Assembly: GCA_013398275.1 (NCBI GenBank) | Contig: VZSE01001754.1 | Location: forward strand, 1,146,640-1,210,639 | DNA: 64,000 nt | Direction: 5' to 3' | DNA from: Promerops cafer | Taxonomy: Eukaryota > Chordata > Aves > Passeriformes > Nectariniidae | Shown: piece by piece, positions 1-12,777 of the stretch | Layout of the letters: each line of letters begins with the position of its first letter | Numbering within the stretch: the stretch's first letter is position 1 | The notes under the pieces: model-generated | The model's database searches: none | What the model saw: the letters and a program-made list of their open reading frames with translations, nothing else | Told to the model about the DNA's origin: nothing | Program-made: the position numbers and the translations under genes

Positions 1-1786
1 GTCCTCTGGTTCCCCCATGTCATATGGCACTACCTGCTCTGATTAAATCAATAATTATTCTCCTCTGTCCCTGCACTTCCCAGCCACTCCTGCTCACAAC
101 CCCACAAACTGCACGAGCAAAACCCCCCTTCCTGATCTGAGGCACTCATGCTGGGATTGGCTGTGTCAGAACAGTTGTGCACAGGCTGGGGCTCTGCTTT
201 GCTCAATGTCCCCTCTCCCTCCCCTGCCCGGTGGCATTTCAAAGTGCTACCTAATGCCTTTCAAATTTAAGGAGTTTCAGAGTCTAATCTTCAGATCTAC
301 CCCACTTTCTATTGATCTAGTTCCAGGTTGGTTACCAAGACTATTTTCTGGTTCCAGTTCAGGTGTGCCCAATTGAATGGAAATTTCACCAGAACATTTG
401 AACTTGTGAGATTACTGCAAGTTTCCACCCTTCGGACTTGGGAGGGTACTCTAAGGATGTTAGGGCCTTTGAATTTGAATCCTGACTTTTAATTTGGCTT
501 GCATGTCTCCTTTTTAGATGTAAGATCAGGAAGATTAAGTTTGCCATTCCTGGAATTGAATAATGATTTAAAGGGGAGGTCTTTGATCTTGTAAAATTAT
601 ATTTGGCACAGCAAAACAGCCTTCTTTTCCCTGAAAAAGATGAACTCCTTTACACCTTTTCCCTGATACAGGTGAAAATGGAGTCAAATGCTTGAAGAAA
701 TACTGCAGAACAAAAAATAATTTGCTTTTTTTGACATGCCTTGGTAAAGTTGCTGAGAAAATTAGCACAGTAACCAACAGTTTTCTGCTACAACTGGGAG
801 GAGTGGGAGCAGCCACATGCATCATTTTTTGAGTAATTTTTCAGCTTTGCTGTTCCTGGCCCCCCTTCCATGGGTGACTGGACCCTGGTAGCAGAGCTGA
901 CATTTTCATTCCCTGGAAAAGCTAAGAATCAGGTTTTCATTTAAATGTGTAAAATTATCTGAGTTGTTTTCCCCTCGATAAGGTTTACAAGTGTCTGTAT
1001 ATCTTTAGTTTTAACAGAGGGCAGTTCAGTAGACAGTTTACGAAGTACTGGTCAGGGAGATAAATTACCTTGTAGAGCTGCACAATCACCATCCACAATC
1101 TCCTCAGTGACTTTATAGCCAATGATAGGATTTTTCAAGTTCATAGAAACTCATCAAAACACTTCCTGGTATTTTTTCTTCTCCATCTAGCTGTTCTCAC
1201 TTCAAGCATAATCTGTACTGCTCCTGCTAGGGAGTGAGGGTTTGGTTTGATGCCTTAGGGCCCGCTGAACATTTCTTTATTTCTGGCAGATCTTTGGGAT
1301 TTGTGAACTGGAAATGGCAACATTTTGGGCAGCTGCAGCACTTTGACATATTCCTTTCCAGGGGTCATATTTAACCTCAAATAATGCTTTTTGTGTACCA
1401 TGCAGTGTTGGTCTGTGAGGTTATCACTGGGCAAATGAGCGGGTTTGAGCTTTTTCTTTTGCTGCTTTCCTGAAGTCAAAGTTCCAGAGCTGTACATTTG
1501 AAGCTCCCTAGTTCTTTTGGGTGGGTGCTACTTCAGTCCTTAATTTATTTACAACATGATTGGCACACAACCTCTTGCAGCAAAAGAGGGCAATGTAACA
1601 CATGGGTCTGTGGTGGTGGGGAGTTCCTTGAACCTCTTGCCCTCAGTTTCACTGGCCTTTTCTGGTCGACATGGTACGTGGAAGTTGTTGGAGACAGACT
1701 CTCCTTGTTTCTGAAGCACTAGGTGCTCTGGGCCCTGGCAGGGCTGCAACTTGTCTGGGGCCAAAATCACACCAAAGTAAAGCAGG

Positions 1787-2485
1787 TCATGCCAAATTCC
1801 ACTCAGGGACCGATGTGGCGGGAATGGGGAAAGAAGGGAAGATGGAATTGGAAATTTCATCCTCCCTGCGGGTGTGTGTTTCTCCATTGTGTGATATGGG
1901 CATGGCTGCACAGCTGCTCATATCCACACTGGGGTTGGGTTTGTGTGTTCCACTGTTGATAAACACCTCTCTCTGTCCCTGCACAGCTCCAGGGAGGTTT
2001 GCTGAAGCAACAGAACAACAAATGCAGGTGTGGTTGTGGGTGCTGAGTGGGGACCTGTTTTGTGCCAGAGTGAGAACATGTGACTTCCTGAGGTAATGGG
2101 ATGGACCACAGCCTCCTCTTCCAGGGCAGAGGTTAAGAACTGATTCACATAACAGCAGGTCCAAGTACTGTCCTATTATTAAACCTTCTAAGAGATGTTG
2201 GTGAATGGTCTCAATTTCAAATTGATTTTTTTCCCCACTTATTTTCTGACTCAAAGCAACCTCCTGTTCTAAACAGGCAGCACATTTACCCTGAGTGACT
2301 ATTCCTGCATCCAGGGCAGCTCCCTTCTGACAGCACTGCAGAAGGCATTGCCAGGAGGCTGTAATTAAGGGTGTTACCAGAGTTATTTGCCCATTTTCAG
2401 CAGGCTCTGAACTGGTGGTCAGGAAGAAACTAGTAACATCTGCAGGCTGTAATGAGGCAGGTTTGTAGTGGTGGGGGTGTCCCAT
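1787..2485 (-). other. Longest open frame in the window (232 codons), doubtful as a gene
   Basis: This is the longest ATG-to-stop frame in the window. I do not recognise the product. It is rich in Cys, His and Ser, and I see no signal peptide, membrane segment, zinc-finger spacing or other domain pattern. A 141-codon plus-strand frame (1671-2096) overlaps it, which suggests a local scarcity of stop codons rather than selection for coding. It could be a chance frame, an exon-like part of a non-coding transcript, or a decayed mobile-element frame. There is no nearby CpG-rich promoter. Chance is the most likely explanation. Confidence 0.12.
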
Positions 2486-3839
2486 TTTTCCCCTCCTCCA
2501 CAGAGGGAAATGGGAGGTGTTAGGTAGGAGAGTACATCAATGAAAGAGAAGTTGTTCAAGCTGCATATACTATGATGTAATGGAGGTTTCAGTGAAGTGC
2601 TTTTCTTTAAAAGATTTTCTTACCTTTTTGGTTTTCTTTGCTGGTATTTCTTTCTGTTTGCTCTAGTCCAGCAGAAAGAGACTATGTGACCAGGGACACT
2701 GTAAGTTTAGCTCTGGAATAAGGTCATTCAGCAAGATTTGTCCCATACAATCAGCTGCTGGAAGAGCAACAGTGAGTTAGCTGAGAAGATGGTTTGGGGG
2801 ATTAGATCAGTCATTAGAAGGTCCTAATTGATCTCATACTCTTTCCAGGCCTTTTGTGTCTCACTTTCAAAATGTTGTCTCCTTTCCTTCTTGAAAGCAT
2901 TCTCTCCCTCTGCTATTTAGTTCCCGGAGAAAAGGGGGTGTTGTATAATGGTTTTGGCTGAGCCCTTTCCTGGGGCTGTGGCCAAAGGAGGTCTTGATGG
3001 TTACTACACCTACCCAGGAATTTCTAGAACTCCTTGGAGCTCTATCTGTGGCCTGCCTTTCTGAGGCTGTGTATCCATGCTCCATCAGCAGCCTCAGCAG
3101 GTGGGAAAGCTGCCTTGTGAGCCTGCAGAGGGGATGGATGCTGTTGGTGTTGTCCTGATCTCTGGTACTAGTGGGGGTCTGAAAGGTCATTTCCTTCCTC
3201 TGTGAATCTCTTCCTTCCCAGATTTTCTCTATTAGACATTAAAAAGGAGCTTGCAATGGTTTTCCAGTGTCTTTCAAGTGTTTTATTCCATAATGCATGC
3301 CTGCTCAACTCCATCCAATGCCTGGGGCAGGAGAGAGGGGATAGGCTCTGACTTCCTTGCTCAGTGCATTTGAGGGCTGCGGACAAAGGTGGCTGTGTCT
3401 TGGTGGAGACTTCAGTTTTGAAATTTTGCCTATGAGATCATTGCTGGCAGCTTAGTAAAGTCATTTGAACATCTGTAACCCGCCATGTCAAAACCTGAAT
3501 CCAAATCTTTGCCCAGATTCCACTAATTGATGCTAAATAGAAAGAAAAATAACACGGGAGAAAAACCCTTCTAGAAACAATCAATAAATTAAAGATGCTT
3601 TGGGATATAAATTCAGCAGTTAAATGAGATACTAATGAAGATGGGAGTTTAATGGTGAGTACTCTCATTACACTGTTTTAAAAACTCCATTTGATGTAGA
3701 TTTGGTGGTGGTAAAAGGGAGACAGCCTTGTGACAAACATCCATGAGAACAAAAGTTGTTCTGGCATATGAGCACAACTGCTGCCGTTTATTGCCGAGCA
3801 GCTTTGCTTCCCCATTTCTGCAAGTTGTTGCAAGATCTG

Positions 3840-4040
3840 GGAGAAATTGTGGAGCAGTTAATTAAAAAACAACTAATGGCTGTTCCACAGGGTCAGTTTG
3901 CTTCTCGGAGCCTAAAATGTGCAGGATATTAACACATGTATCATTTTTTTGACACTGGAGGACAATTGCAGAGTGCAGCCACACCGCTACTGGTTTTAAA
4001 GCAGAACTTAATTAATTAGAAATGGGCTGAACAGGTTTGT
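3840..4040. promoter_or_regulatory. Candidate regulatory element with two TTAATTAA-type clusters
   Basis: Two strong homeodomain-type words lie about 150 bases apart: TTAATTAA at 3858-3865 and TTAATTAATTAG at 4008-4019. Between them the sequence is of mixed composition rather than simple AT repeat. This resembles conserved non-coding enhancers near developmental genes. The call is inference from motif content only, with no conservation data. Confidence 0.25.
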
Positions 4041-4369
4041 CTGGAAACAAGGATTGGGTTTCCAAAGAAAGGAGCTGCTCAGATATTGCCAGCCTTTAAA
4101 TTAAGCTGTTTCCAACTCATCTCAGCCCTGGTGAGCCCGAAGGTGCTGCTACTGCCCCACTCCTGCTGTGAGCCCCACAGCCAGGGGTCCTTCCTATCTC
4201 CCAGTTCTAATGATGTTTCATTTAATCTGCTCTGGACAACTGCCTTAGGATGAAATGAATTATGGCCCCCAAATTCCCACTTCTCACTGTAGCCTGCAAA
4301 ACAGCTTAGATGACAAATCCAGCATCTGCAGCCAAGTAAGATGCCCCTTGAATGGAATTTTTTTTGCAG

Positions 4370-4505
4370 CTCACTTGTGCTTTGGCTGGACCAACAACGC
4401 TCTTGGACAGAAAAAATACATCGAACTCCACTTCTGCATGGGCTCCAGCCCCACAGTGGCTGGGAAGAGGTGGCTGGTGGATGCCTCTGCTTTGCCTCGA
4501 CACTG
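4370..4505 (+). other. Splice-flanked open segment, possible exon
   Basis: A T-run followed by GCAG ends at 4369 and reads as a good 3' splice site. CTG followed by GTGAGG at 4506 reads as a good 5' splice site. All three forward frames are open across the 136 bases, so frame gives no discrimination. One of them starts HLCFGWTNNALGQ. I recognise no protein family. It could be a coding or non-coding exon, or a chance pairing of splice-like sites, which is common in sequence of this length. Confidence 0.15.
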
Positions 4506-6864
4506 GTGAGGCACTTTTCTCGTGTCAGTGCAGAATTTGGTGAATGCAATTGTTTTCTTTTATCTCGCACTTAGGCTTAAACTGCCTATCTGCTGGTACG
4601 TGCCCTGTTTTGATTAATATTAAACTTCCAGATCATCCTTTTGAATTGGAGCAATTTCTTACAACAAATAGACCGGAGAGCCAGATTTTTGAGTGATTAG
4701 TAGCAGCCTGAGAGCTGTGGATGCTTGGGGAGCTTAACGATTCATGGCCAGATTCATTCACCATGGTTAGAGTGGTGGGCATGTCACAGCTGCGATTCCT
4801 CTGGCAAAACCTCAGCCTGAAATGATTTTAAATCAGGAGTTGAGTTTTCCATCCCACTTCTTTCCAGGTTGACTGACTTGCTGAGACGGGGGAGGGGAGC
4901 CATCCTCCCATCCCAGAATATACTGAAAAAAATCTGATTGTGAGAACCTGCCGCACTGAAAATCTCTTCCTCCCTTTCCTCTAAATTGTTTGGGCACAAA
5001 GGGAAAAATATCCCATTGGCTCCAGAGCATGGATCCCAGTGGATGCCTGTCCAGATGCCATGCAGGGCTGGGGGCAGACCTGGATGTGGCATGGTTGTGT
5101 TCTGTTCTGGGCTGTTTGTTTTTTTGTGCAGGTCAGATGCTAAGAAGGGAGTACAAAGAATGGCTAAGAGAGATAAATTGTAGATCTCACACGAGCTGAT
5201 GCAACATGAGGAGAAAGAGGAAGCCTTCACTAATTTCCCCTGTAATCTCAGTGTTTGGCCCTGGTGGCAGTTCTGGCTCAAGGATTTTTAGTAACACGGA
5301 AGTGCCGTGTTTGTGACTTCCATTCAAATACACTTAACAGAATCTTAGTCCTGGCCTGCAGGAATGCCTTAGACAGATGAAATATTGCTATAATGCCAGT
5401 GTGGTTAGTCAAACACGCAGAGTTGTTCCTGGACTAGCTGCTTTAAACTGGGTCATCAAATATCCTGCCTCCAGAATGCAGAATGAAGAACAGTGTTTGT
5501 AGCCAAATGGGCACCAACCCCCCCTTTTTTTTTAAATCTCTATGCACAGAGGAGTTACCAGCAATATGTGCAAAAAGTGCATTTCCCATGCAGAACGTGT
5601 AACTGTGGTGTGGGCTGGCCAAGCTATGGGGAGTCAAACACAGGCAAGGCCACTGACTGTGCTGGAAGGCACTAGAAGAGCTTATGGGACAGGAAGTTTT
5701 GTTTTTTATGACCAAGAAATATACACTTAGATGAAGAATCTGTTTTTCTTCAGTTTTGATGGTATTGGCCCTCAACCTGTCTTTCCATTGCAAAGGTAGA
5801 AATCAGCTTCTGAGTTGAATAAGGTCAGGAATTCAGCTGGGATTTGGACCTAGATATTCCAGACTATTACAAAGCAACATGTACTCAGTGCTTTTGATGG
5901 AGGAGAAAACATGATGGGCCCTCTGAATCACTGGAAAAGTCACTGCTGTTGCTGATACTGTGGAATGATGAGCACTTGGTGAATATGAGCTCTGGTTCTG
6001 GTGTTTCTGGATTATGGGCTCAAGGCCTGGGCACTCTGTTATTAGAGCTCAGATATTACTTTAAAATGTTGAACATTGATGGTGCATTATATCTTGCTGT
6101 GGAAAAGGTCAGCCCTGTTATTTGTAGAGGGAGGGTTGCCTTTTCTTCATGGCTGGCTGACTTTTTGGGCTACCTGGTATAATTTATAACTACTTATTGT
6201 TTTTAGACATGGAGCTGAGGATATTTTGTGTGTGAAATTTGAAATTCGGGCCATTGTAGCTGAATATATGATACAGAATTCTTTTGTCCAGTGGGAGACA
6301 GGGATGCCTGGTCTTGTCACCCTTGGCTTTCTTTTCAGTTAGAGGGGAGAAAAAAGAGGACTTGTAGGGCATGAACTAAAATATCTTAAAATAGTGGTCC
6401 AAAGTATTTTGGATGCACCAAGCCCCCCTAATAGAGAGAAATGGGTACTGACAATACAGAGAGATTGTGACGATGTGGTAGAATTTGTGTTGAGATGTGG
6501 GAGGTAGCCTGTGGTAACTCCTGTTTCCTGGTGTGTCTCTGTTTTCTGCACAGCCTGTGTAAAACCAAGGAACTGATGTCAATGTGCATGAAAATGAAGA
6601 ACCTACTTAGTGAAAGATTTGGATGCTAGAGCAATTTTCTTAGAATTGCTCACCTGCTTGTCACAGTGAAGCCAGCTACCTAAAACCATGCAGGAATGTG
6701 AATTCCTTAATAAACACAAAGCAATCTGTCATATTTTTGGACAGACCCAGAATTTACAATTCCATGCAGAGGTGGTTTAAAACGACCCAGAAATGCGTTA
6801 GCTGTCATGGCCCATTTCTCCAGGGCACCTCTGGCTTTGAGGAGTAGGGTTGACTCTTAAGGCA

Positions 6865-6982
6865 TTGTTTGATGTTGATATGTGCAAATCCCATTTAAGA
6901 GCTGNGTTGTTTGATGTTGATATGGGCGAATGGGATGAGGCCCTCTTATGGCAGTCACTGTGCAAATCCCATTTAAGAGCTG
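6865..6982. repeat. Interleaved direct duplication around an N (likely assembly join)
   Basis: An 18-base word (6865-6882) recurs at 6907-6924. A 24-base word (6881-6904) recurs at 6959-6982. The single N of the window, at 6905, sits between the copies. On the left the two words abut; on the right they are separated by about 34 bases. This is what is expected when two contig ends that overlap, but differ by an indel, are joined without merging. Confidence 0.7.
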
Positions 6983-7050
6983 TTATTCACCTGAAGAACT
7001 TACAGTTTAATTGCTAAATTGTGCAACCTCATGTCAGGGAGTTGTATAGA

Positions 7051-7205
7051 GTTCTTCCCTGAGCCTCCTTTTCTCCAGGCTAAACACCCTCAGCTCCCTC
7101 AGCTGCTCCTCATCAGACTCTTCTGTGCTCCAGACCCTTCCCCAGCTCAGCTGCCCTTCTCTGGACGTGCTCCAGCACCTCGGTGTGTGTCTTGTAGTGA
7201 GGGGG
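7051..7205 (-). mobile_element. CR1 LINE fragment
   Basis: The minus strand matches the avian CR1 segment just upstream of the 3' end. It carries the block reading 'tccagagaagggcagctgag' and then the region equivalent to 'agcctggagaaaaggaggct'. Only this internal block remains, without the terminal 3' repeat, so it is an old truncated or deleted copy. It makes no protein. CR1 elements moved by target-primed reverse transcription and are usually 5'-truncated in birds. Confidence 0.85.
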
Positions 7206-9880
7206 AATGAATCTGGCTCACTTTGTGGGATCAGTCTCTGACTGTGTAGGTAGGTGTGGGTTTTGTTATGGAAAAATAAGTACTTAGCCCTTTTTCAAAT
7301 GAAGGACCAGAGTCTAGCATCAAAGAAGCAGAGTGGCAAAATGAAACACAGACTTCAGCCTTGTCTCATCTCTAGTTAAATAAAACATGGAGCAATTATC
7401 ACCAAGACTTTGAGAAAAACAGGCACTGCTGTTAAAGCTGATGCTCTCCAAAGCTTTGAATTCATCACTAGCGACTGTGAGGAATACCTATTGACTAATT
7501 AATTTTCTTGTCTGACAGACAGCCTTTGAAATCCCATGAAGTACAGACAAAGTGTGTGTACGTGAGTGGCAGCTGGAGAAAAATCAGGAAGTACATTCTC
7601 AACACACAAGACTTCACCTATTACTCTGTTATAGCTGTGTAATTTCAGCATTTCCCAGTAGCTGCTGCTTGTCCAGATGTCATGTAGGTGCTGGTGGACT
7701 GGCCAGATGAGAACAATCCAGGACCAGAAAGCAGCACATAAATCACCTTTGTTTTAACCTCTCCTAGATCAAACAGTATCCGCCTAAGTGACCTTGTCTG
7801 AGGAGAGGAATTTATGGGATCACCATGGAAGGAAACAGGCCTTCCATGATCAGACGTCATCACACTGGATATTAAAAATTGTTCTTTTGTGAGTGGATTG
7901 AAGGATATGCACAGTTTATCAACAGTAGTCCACAGAAAAATCTATCTAAAAATGTTTGAACGGTCTTTATCGAGAGGACACACTGGAAAGCTACACTTCT
8001 AATGTCAGTCAGTTAAAGATCAAGGTCAATGAAAGAGAACTATGATGGACACCATGAAATGGTGTACAAGTAGAGATCAGTTTTCCCCTGGGTGTTACTT
8101 CTCCTTTCCCCTGCCTGTAGCCTGCTTTTAGTTGTTTAGAGAGGAGCAAAATTTGGATCAAAAGAAGTGAGAGAAAAAACTCAGGAAGGGGAAAAGAGAA
8201 AGTGAGGTAATATCAAGTGGTTGTTGGCACTTTCTGCAATATATTAGTGTTTTCACTGAGATTCTAAACATTGACAGACAAGTAGAAAAGGACGAATAGG
8301 AAATCTCAGACTTGGATTGTTGATACTGCTGAGGAGGGCTGTTTCTCTCTTGTTGCCTCCTGTGTGTGTGCAAGTGGACTTTCACTTGTTTCTTTGTTCC
8401 CTATTAAGGTGGCTGCTGACATGGAGAGGGCTTTGCCTGTCCTGTTCCCATCCACTGTGTCCTTAACTAAACTGAGCAGTTCCACACTTGCTTCCAGGTG
8501 TAATCTCAGTGCCTTTCCCTTCTCATGGCCTCTGCTATCAGCACTCAAGGAAACCCACAAGGGGAGAATGAAAAAGAAATCAATTTTTATCACTAGAAAT
8601 ATTTCCCCTTTTGGCCACAGACTGAGACTATTCTGACTCTAACTAGTCCTCCCTGGGGTTTGATAACAGTAGCTCACAGGAGGCTCTAGCTTTTCTGAAG
8701 ACCAAACAGTAAATTTCTCATTTCCGCTTAGTGGTGAGGTGTTTAATTGCTGCTTAGTTTTGCCAGTCAAGTAATTCACATTGATGTGCTAAAAGCAGCC
8801 ACTAGCAGTTAAGCTTCCATCCAGGGGCTGCAGTGAATGATCCTGACATCTTTTTGCAGGCACCAGCTCTGCAGGCTGTGAGCATTCCAGTTTCTCCTCT
8901 CGAGTGGGCAAGCAATCTATGGAAAATTAAGTCTGAAAAGCCATGAGAGGTTGTGAAAGGCAGCTTAAGGAGAGAGGCTCTATTGGATGAAATTTCTTGT
9001 CCTGTACAAATTCAGGTTGAAAATTAAAGTGTTGCCAACTCAGTGGCTATTTAGAAGAAGAAATATTGTTTAAATACAGAGAGAGAGATTTGAACAGGGA
9101 ACAGAGGATATTCACTCTGTAATATCCATGTGAGTTTATGTGTGTATTGAATGAATGCTGTCCTTAAAGATGTATCAACTTACAGTGTTAGGTAAATATG
9201 GAGATGGCTCAGTGCAGAGTAACTCTGCTCAGTGGACTCAGTCCTCACTTGCACTGCTGTAAATCAGGAGTAACTCTTCCAAAGTCTAATTCCCCACCTT
9301 GCATCGCTAGGTGCACGTTTTAGCAGTGGGTGTAAAATGCTGCTGCAAGTTCAAAATCATGGAGAGTTCTGACTCAGTGGAAGTTTAAATCTGCCTTGTT
9401 CTCTGTGGAGTAATTTTGGGTTTAGAGCAAAGTACCACAAGCAAATAATATTTTAATTTTATTTTGGTCTTGTCTCTTCTGATGGTCTGATAGTGCCAGC
9501 CCTGTGTAGGAGCTCCATGCATGAGAGGTAGAATAACCAGCATGTATCTGAATATCTGTAGATACAGAGGCAGATAAATTATTCTCATGAGTTAGAAATG
9601 GCCAGATAACTCCATGAGTGGCAGAGTAGAGTGGAGCCAGAGTGAATGATACATGAATGTTCCAAATCGGGGAAAGTAAATTGTTTGCCACAACTTTTCA
9701 GACTGGCTATTGTGCTGGATGGGGTGTTACATTTGTCCTGCCTTGGGGGCTGTCTGTGCATGTTTTTTTATGGTCATTGTAGAGCTTGCAGCATGATGGG
9801 TTATTAGGGAGTGATCACTGGATTTGAATTTCTCAGTGGATTATTCCAGCACCCTTGCAAAGGTTGCCACAGAGCTTGAG
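7206..9880. other. Unique non-coding sequence, nothing recognised
   Basis: I see no gene, known repeat or RNA gene here. Open frames are all short and unremarkable. Confidence 0.5.
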
Positions 9881-10075
9881 AAATAATTTGCTTATTTAAA
9901 ATATGCCATCAACTGATTAATATCTTAAGAGGTGCAATTGCTGTAATTGCAGACTACATAATACAAAGCTGCCACTCACATTTAACACTGACACTCTTCT
10001 TCACTTCAGATAATTCAAATAGACACACAGAGATAAACCAAGATCAGCAACAGCAGCTGCCTGATTGACAGACTT
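9880..10075. promoter_or_regulatory. Candidate regulatory element with a PBX-MEIS-type site
   Basis: TGATTGACAG at 10062-10071 is an exact match to the composite site bound by PBX with MEIS or PREP homeodomain proteins. The preceding 180 bases contain further TAAT-type words and a pair of gcaattg/taattgc words. Developmental enhancers often have this make-up. One exact 10-mer is suggestive, not proof, and conservation could not be tested. Confidence 0.3.
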
Positions 10076-10459
10076 CAGGTGTGAGGGTCCCTAGATGAAA
10101 TGAAAGCCTCAGAGAATTAAATAGCCACAACTTCAGAAACTCATAGTTTACAAAAGGGGCTATGACTCCCAAACTCATCTCCCCCTCTGTGCAGTGCCAC
10201 AATCTCAGAGCAGTTTGAGAAATTATATTCCCCTTGTCTTTCAGTAAATAAATATATGAGTTGAGAGGAAATGGTAGCATGGTCCACCTGAGAGCTATTA
10301 CCTAGAGCAAAGTTTATCCATATATTTTTAGCTCCAAGTACTTAATTAGGTAATTATTTTTTTTTAAAAACCCACCACTATACCAAAACAAAAAATCCCC
10401 CCAAGCCCCCAAACTACTTGACTGAAACCCCTGGGTGGTTTTTCATACCCAGCCCCCAG

Positions 10460-10760
10460 CTGTTTGCATTCATCCGAGTTTGATGTCTTCAAACTGAGAA
10501 CCACAAACCAGAGAATCGATATCATCTACTGAGCACAGCGCAGTATAAACACAATCAATTAATTCCTTTATGTGGAAAAGGAGCTGGAACTCAGCTCATC
10601 TCCTCTCTCAGGCAAATTATAGCGATAAGAGAGTTTCCCTGAACTGAAACCAGAAGCACCAGCTTTCTGCACACTTAACCTATAATTATCTATAACATGC
10701 ATGGAAGTAAGTGAGATGCAATTTTATTCACAAGAGTTCCATTATCTTTAATCAGCTTTT
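10460..10760. promoter_or_regulatory. Candidate regulatory element with RUNX, GATA and homeodomain words
   Basis: A RUNX-type AACCACA word lies at 10499-10505. An ATCAATTAATTCC cluster spans the 10,560 boundary, and GATAAG lies at 10624-10629. A further run of TAATTAT-type words follows near 10,685. The segment has balanced composition and is not repeat-derived. Several distinct motifs in 300 bases fit an enhancer, by inference only. Confidence 0.3.
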
Positions 10761-11039
10761 ACATAACTTCCTTTGTATCTGATTGTTTTGTTTTGAAATA
10801 TGTAAAAATGCTTCCTTTCCATGCCTGTGTAGAAAAAAGGTGAAGAATTCAATATTATGTTCACAAATTATTCCATTCACAGGAGCTTTAGCAGTGTGAA
10901 TAGTACAGCAAAAATTTTATGAAACTGTAATATAGCCCACAGCAGCAGGAATAAAGATGATAGAAACCAGAGGAAAGACGCTTTTTTGAATAAGCTGTTA
11001 AAAACCAAAGTTGCTTATCCTTTTCACTTGAGACCAACT

Positions 11040-12770
11040 ATCCAGTAATAGGATAAAATTTGTAGAAATTCAAGGGAGCGAACACATCTTTGCAATCCTT
11101 ATGAATTACGTGTTGATGTGTCTTATGAAAGGCTATCCTCACCTTCCTGAGGGATGAAGATGGTCAGAAATGCACAAATTGGACAAGAAGAGCAGCCTTT
11201 CAAAGCCTTTTGCCAACAAGGAGAAGCAGTTCATCATATACATCCAAATGCCCCACTGGAATATGGACTCCAAGCTGGGCACTTTGGTCCAAGGAAGAGA
11301 TGGACCAACTAGAGAGAGAATACAAGCACAGTAATAAAATTACCACAAACCCTTAGATTTTCAAATGCTAAAAGAATATTTGATTCTTTCATTTGGGCTA
11401 ACTAGTGCTAATATAGTCTTCAAATATTGCATATTAGGTCTTGTTGCAGGAGATGAGGAAATTATCGACTGCTGCTGTGGGCTCAAATTACATTCAGGGT
11501 TGCAAATTAGGAAAACATTTTATGGGTAATGATGGTGAAATGCTGGAATGTGATGGGTAGGGAAGAATCAGGGTCTCTGATGTTTGAGGTATTTAATGTC
11601 AGATAACCATCCATCAGGAATGGTGCAGCTGCACCTGATGCTGCTTTTGGAGAGCAGGAGAGAGCTGATGATTCTGTGTGGTGCTGTCAAACCTTAATTT
11701 TCTGCAGTTCAGTGTGGGCATTTCAAGGGTGGTCACTGACATTTAACTGGATTTGGAATAAAAAAATACACCCCTGCCTCTCTGCTGAGCATCTCACAGG
11801 AGGGACATGACCTGGGAGCTGCACTCCTGCAGAGGCTGCCTCTGCTGTTGGCACAGAGAATTCAGACTTACCTCACCCCTGTTGGATCTGTTGCCTCTCT
11901 GCTCCCTCCTGTGCTGGTGGCTCAGTCCCACCTGGTTTCAGTATCTCTCTCAACCCTGTCTGCAGTTTGCCTTGTTGTTTACAGGATCTCTTTCTTTTAT
12001 AAGTATTATTATTTATTCAAGAGCCAGTAGAATCTAAGGAAACCTATACTGAGCAACTGAACACAGAGATTTTTTTTCACAGCTCTTAACTTGAAAATCT
12101 CCATGGTTATGGCTTCTTTTCACCACCTCACCTGCAAATAGCAAGTTGCTGCCCAGCACATAAAGGTGTTACTGCTGTTCAGAGGGAAGATTTCCCAACG
12201 TATGATTGTTTAATGCCTGTGTCTTTTATTTTCAACTTTTTTTTTTCTTTGAAAACAGCTGGCCCACTTGTCTGTAACATTCCAGAGGTTATATTTTCCA
12301 GAGGCACAAGCCTGAGAACAAACATCCAGTTTATTAGATTAAAGCTTTCTGGGTCTATGAGCAATTGGAAGTGGATTTTATATATGGAACATCAGTTAAC
12401 CCTAATTGGCAGGTTCTGGCCCGCCTGGATGGCACATGTAACATAATGGTGGAATACCTAGCACGTGCCTCAGATCTTCCTTGTTCCCAGCCAGAGCCTT
12501 GTGGTGGTCAAAGCCCCAACATTCACAATGCTAAAAACCCAGGCACAGAGGGATTTTCCTTTCATTGAGTCCTGAAAGGCACTGGAAGCTCTCCTATTTA
12601 CATGTACATGGCTGTATCATGCACCACAGCTGCCAGCAGGTCAGGCTGGCTCCTGGGGCAGAGATACCAATGAGAACAGCTTCATGCTTAGGTTTTCTTG
12701 TAGCACTTACTACATTGCTTGTGTACCTTTAGTAACACCTTGTTTTAAGGTGTTCTGAGTTCAAGACTCA
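11040..12770. other. Unique non-coding sequence, nothing recognised
   Basis: A 52-codon open frame begins at 11154 but has no recognisable product. An 11-base T run lies near 12,240. I see no repeats or RNA genes. Confidence 0.45.
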
Positions 12771-12777
12771 CTCTTCC

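Larger units (their letters stand above)
1..6860. other. Unique non-coding sequence, no recognised gene
   Basis: This stretch has no repeat family I recognise, no CpG island and no gene I can name. Open frames are short and overlap on both strands. The exceptions described separately are the 232-codon minus-strand frame at 1787-2485, a splice-flanked segment at 4370-4505 and a homeodomain-motif-rich patch near 3840-4040. The rest reads as ordinary intergenic or intronic DNA. Confidence 0.5.

Noticed and set aside
11154..11312. 52-codon open frame
   Set aside because: It is short, has no recognised product and no supporting splice or promoter signals.
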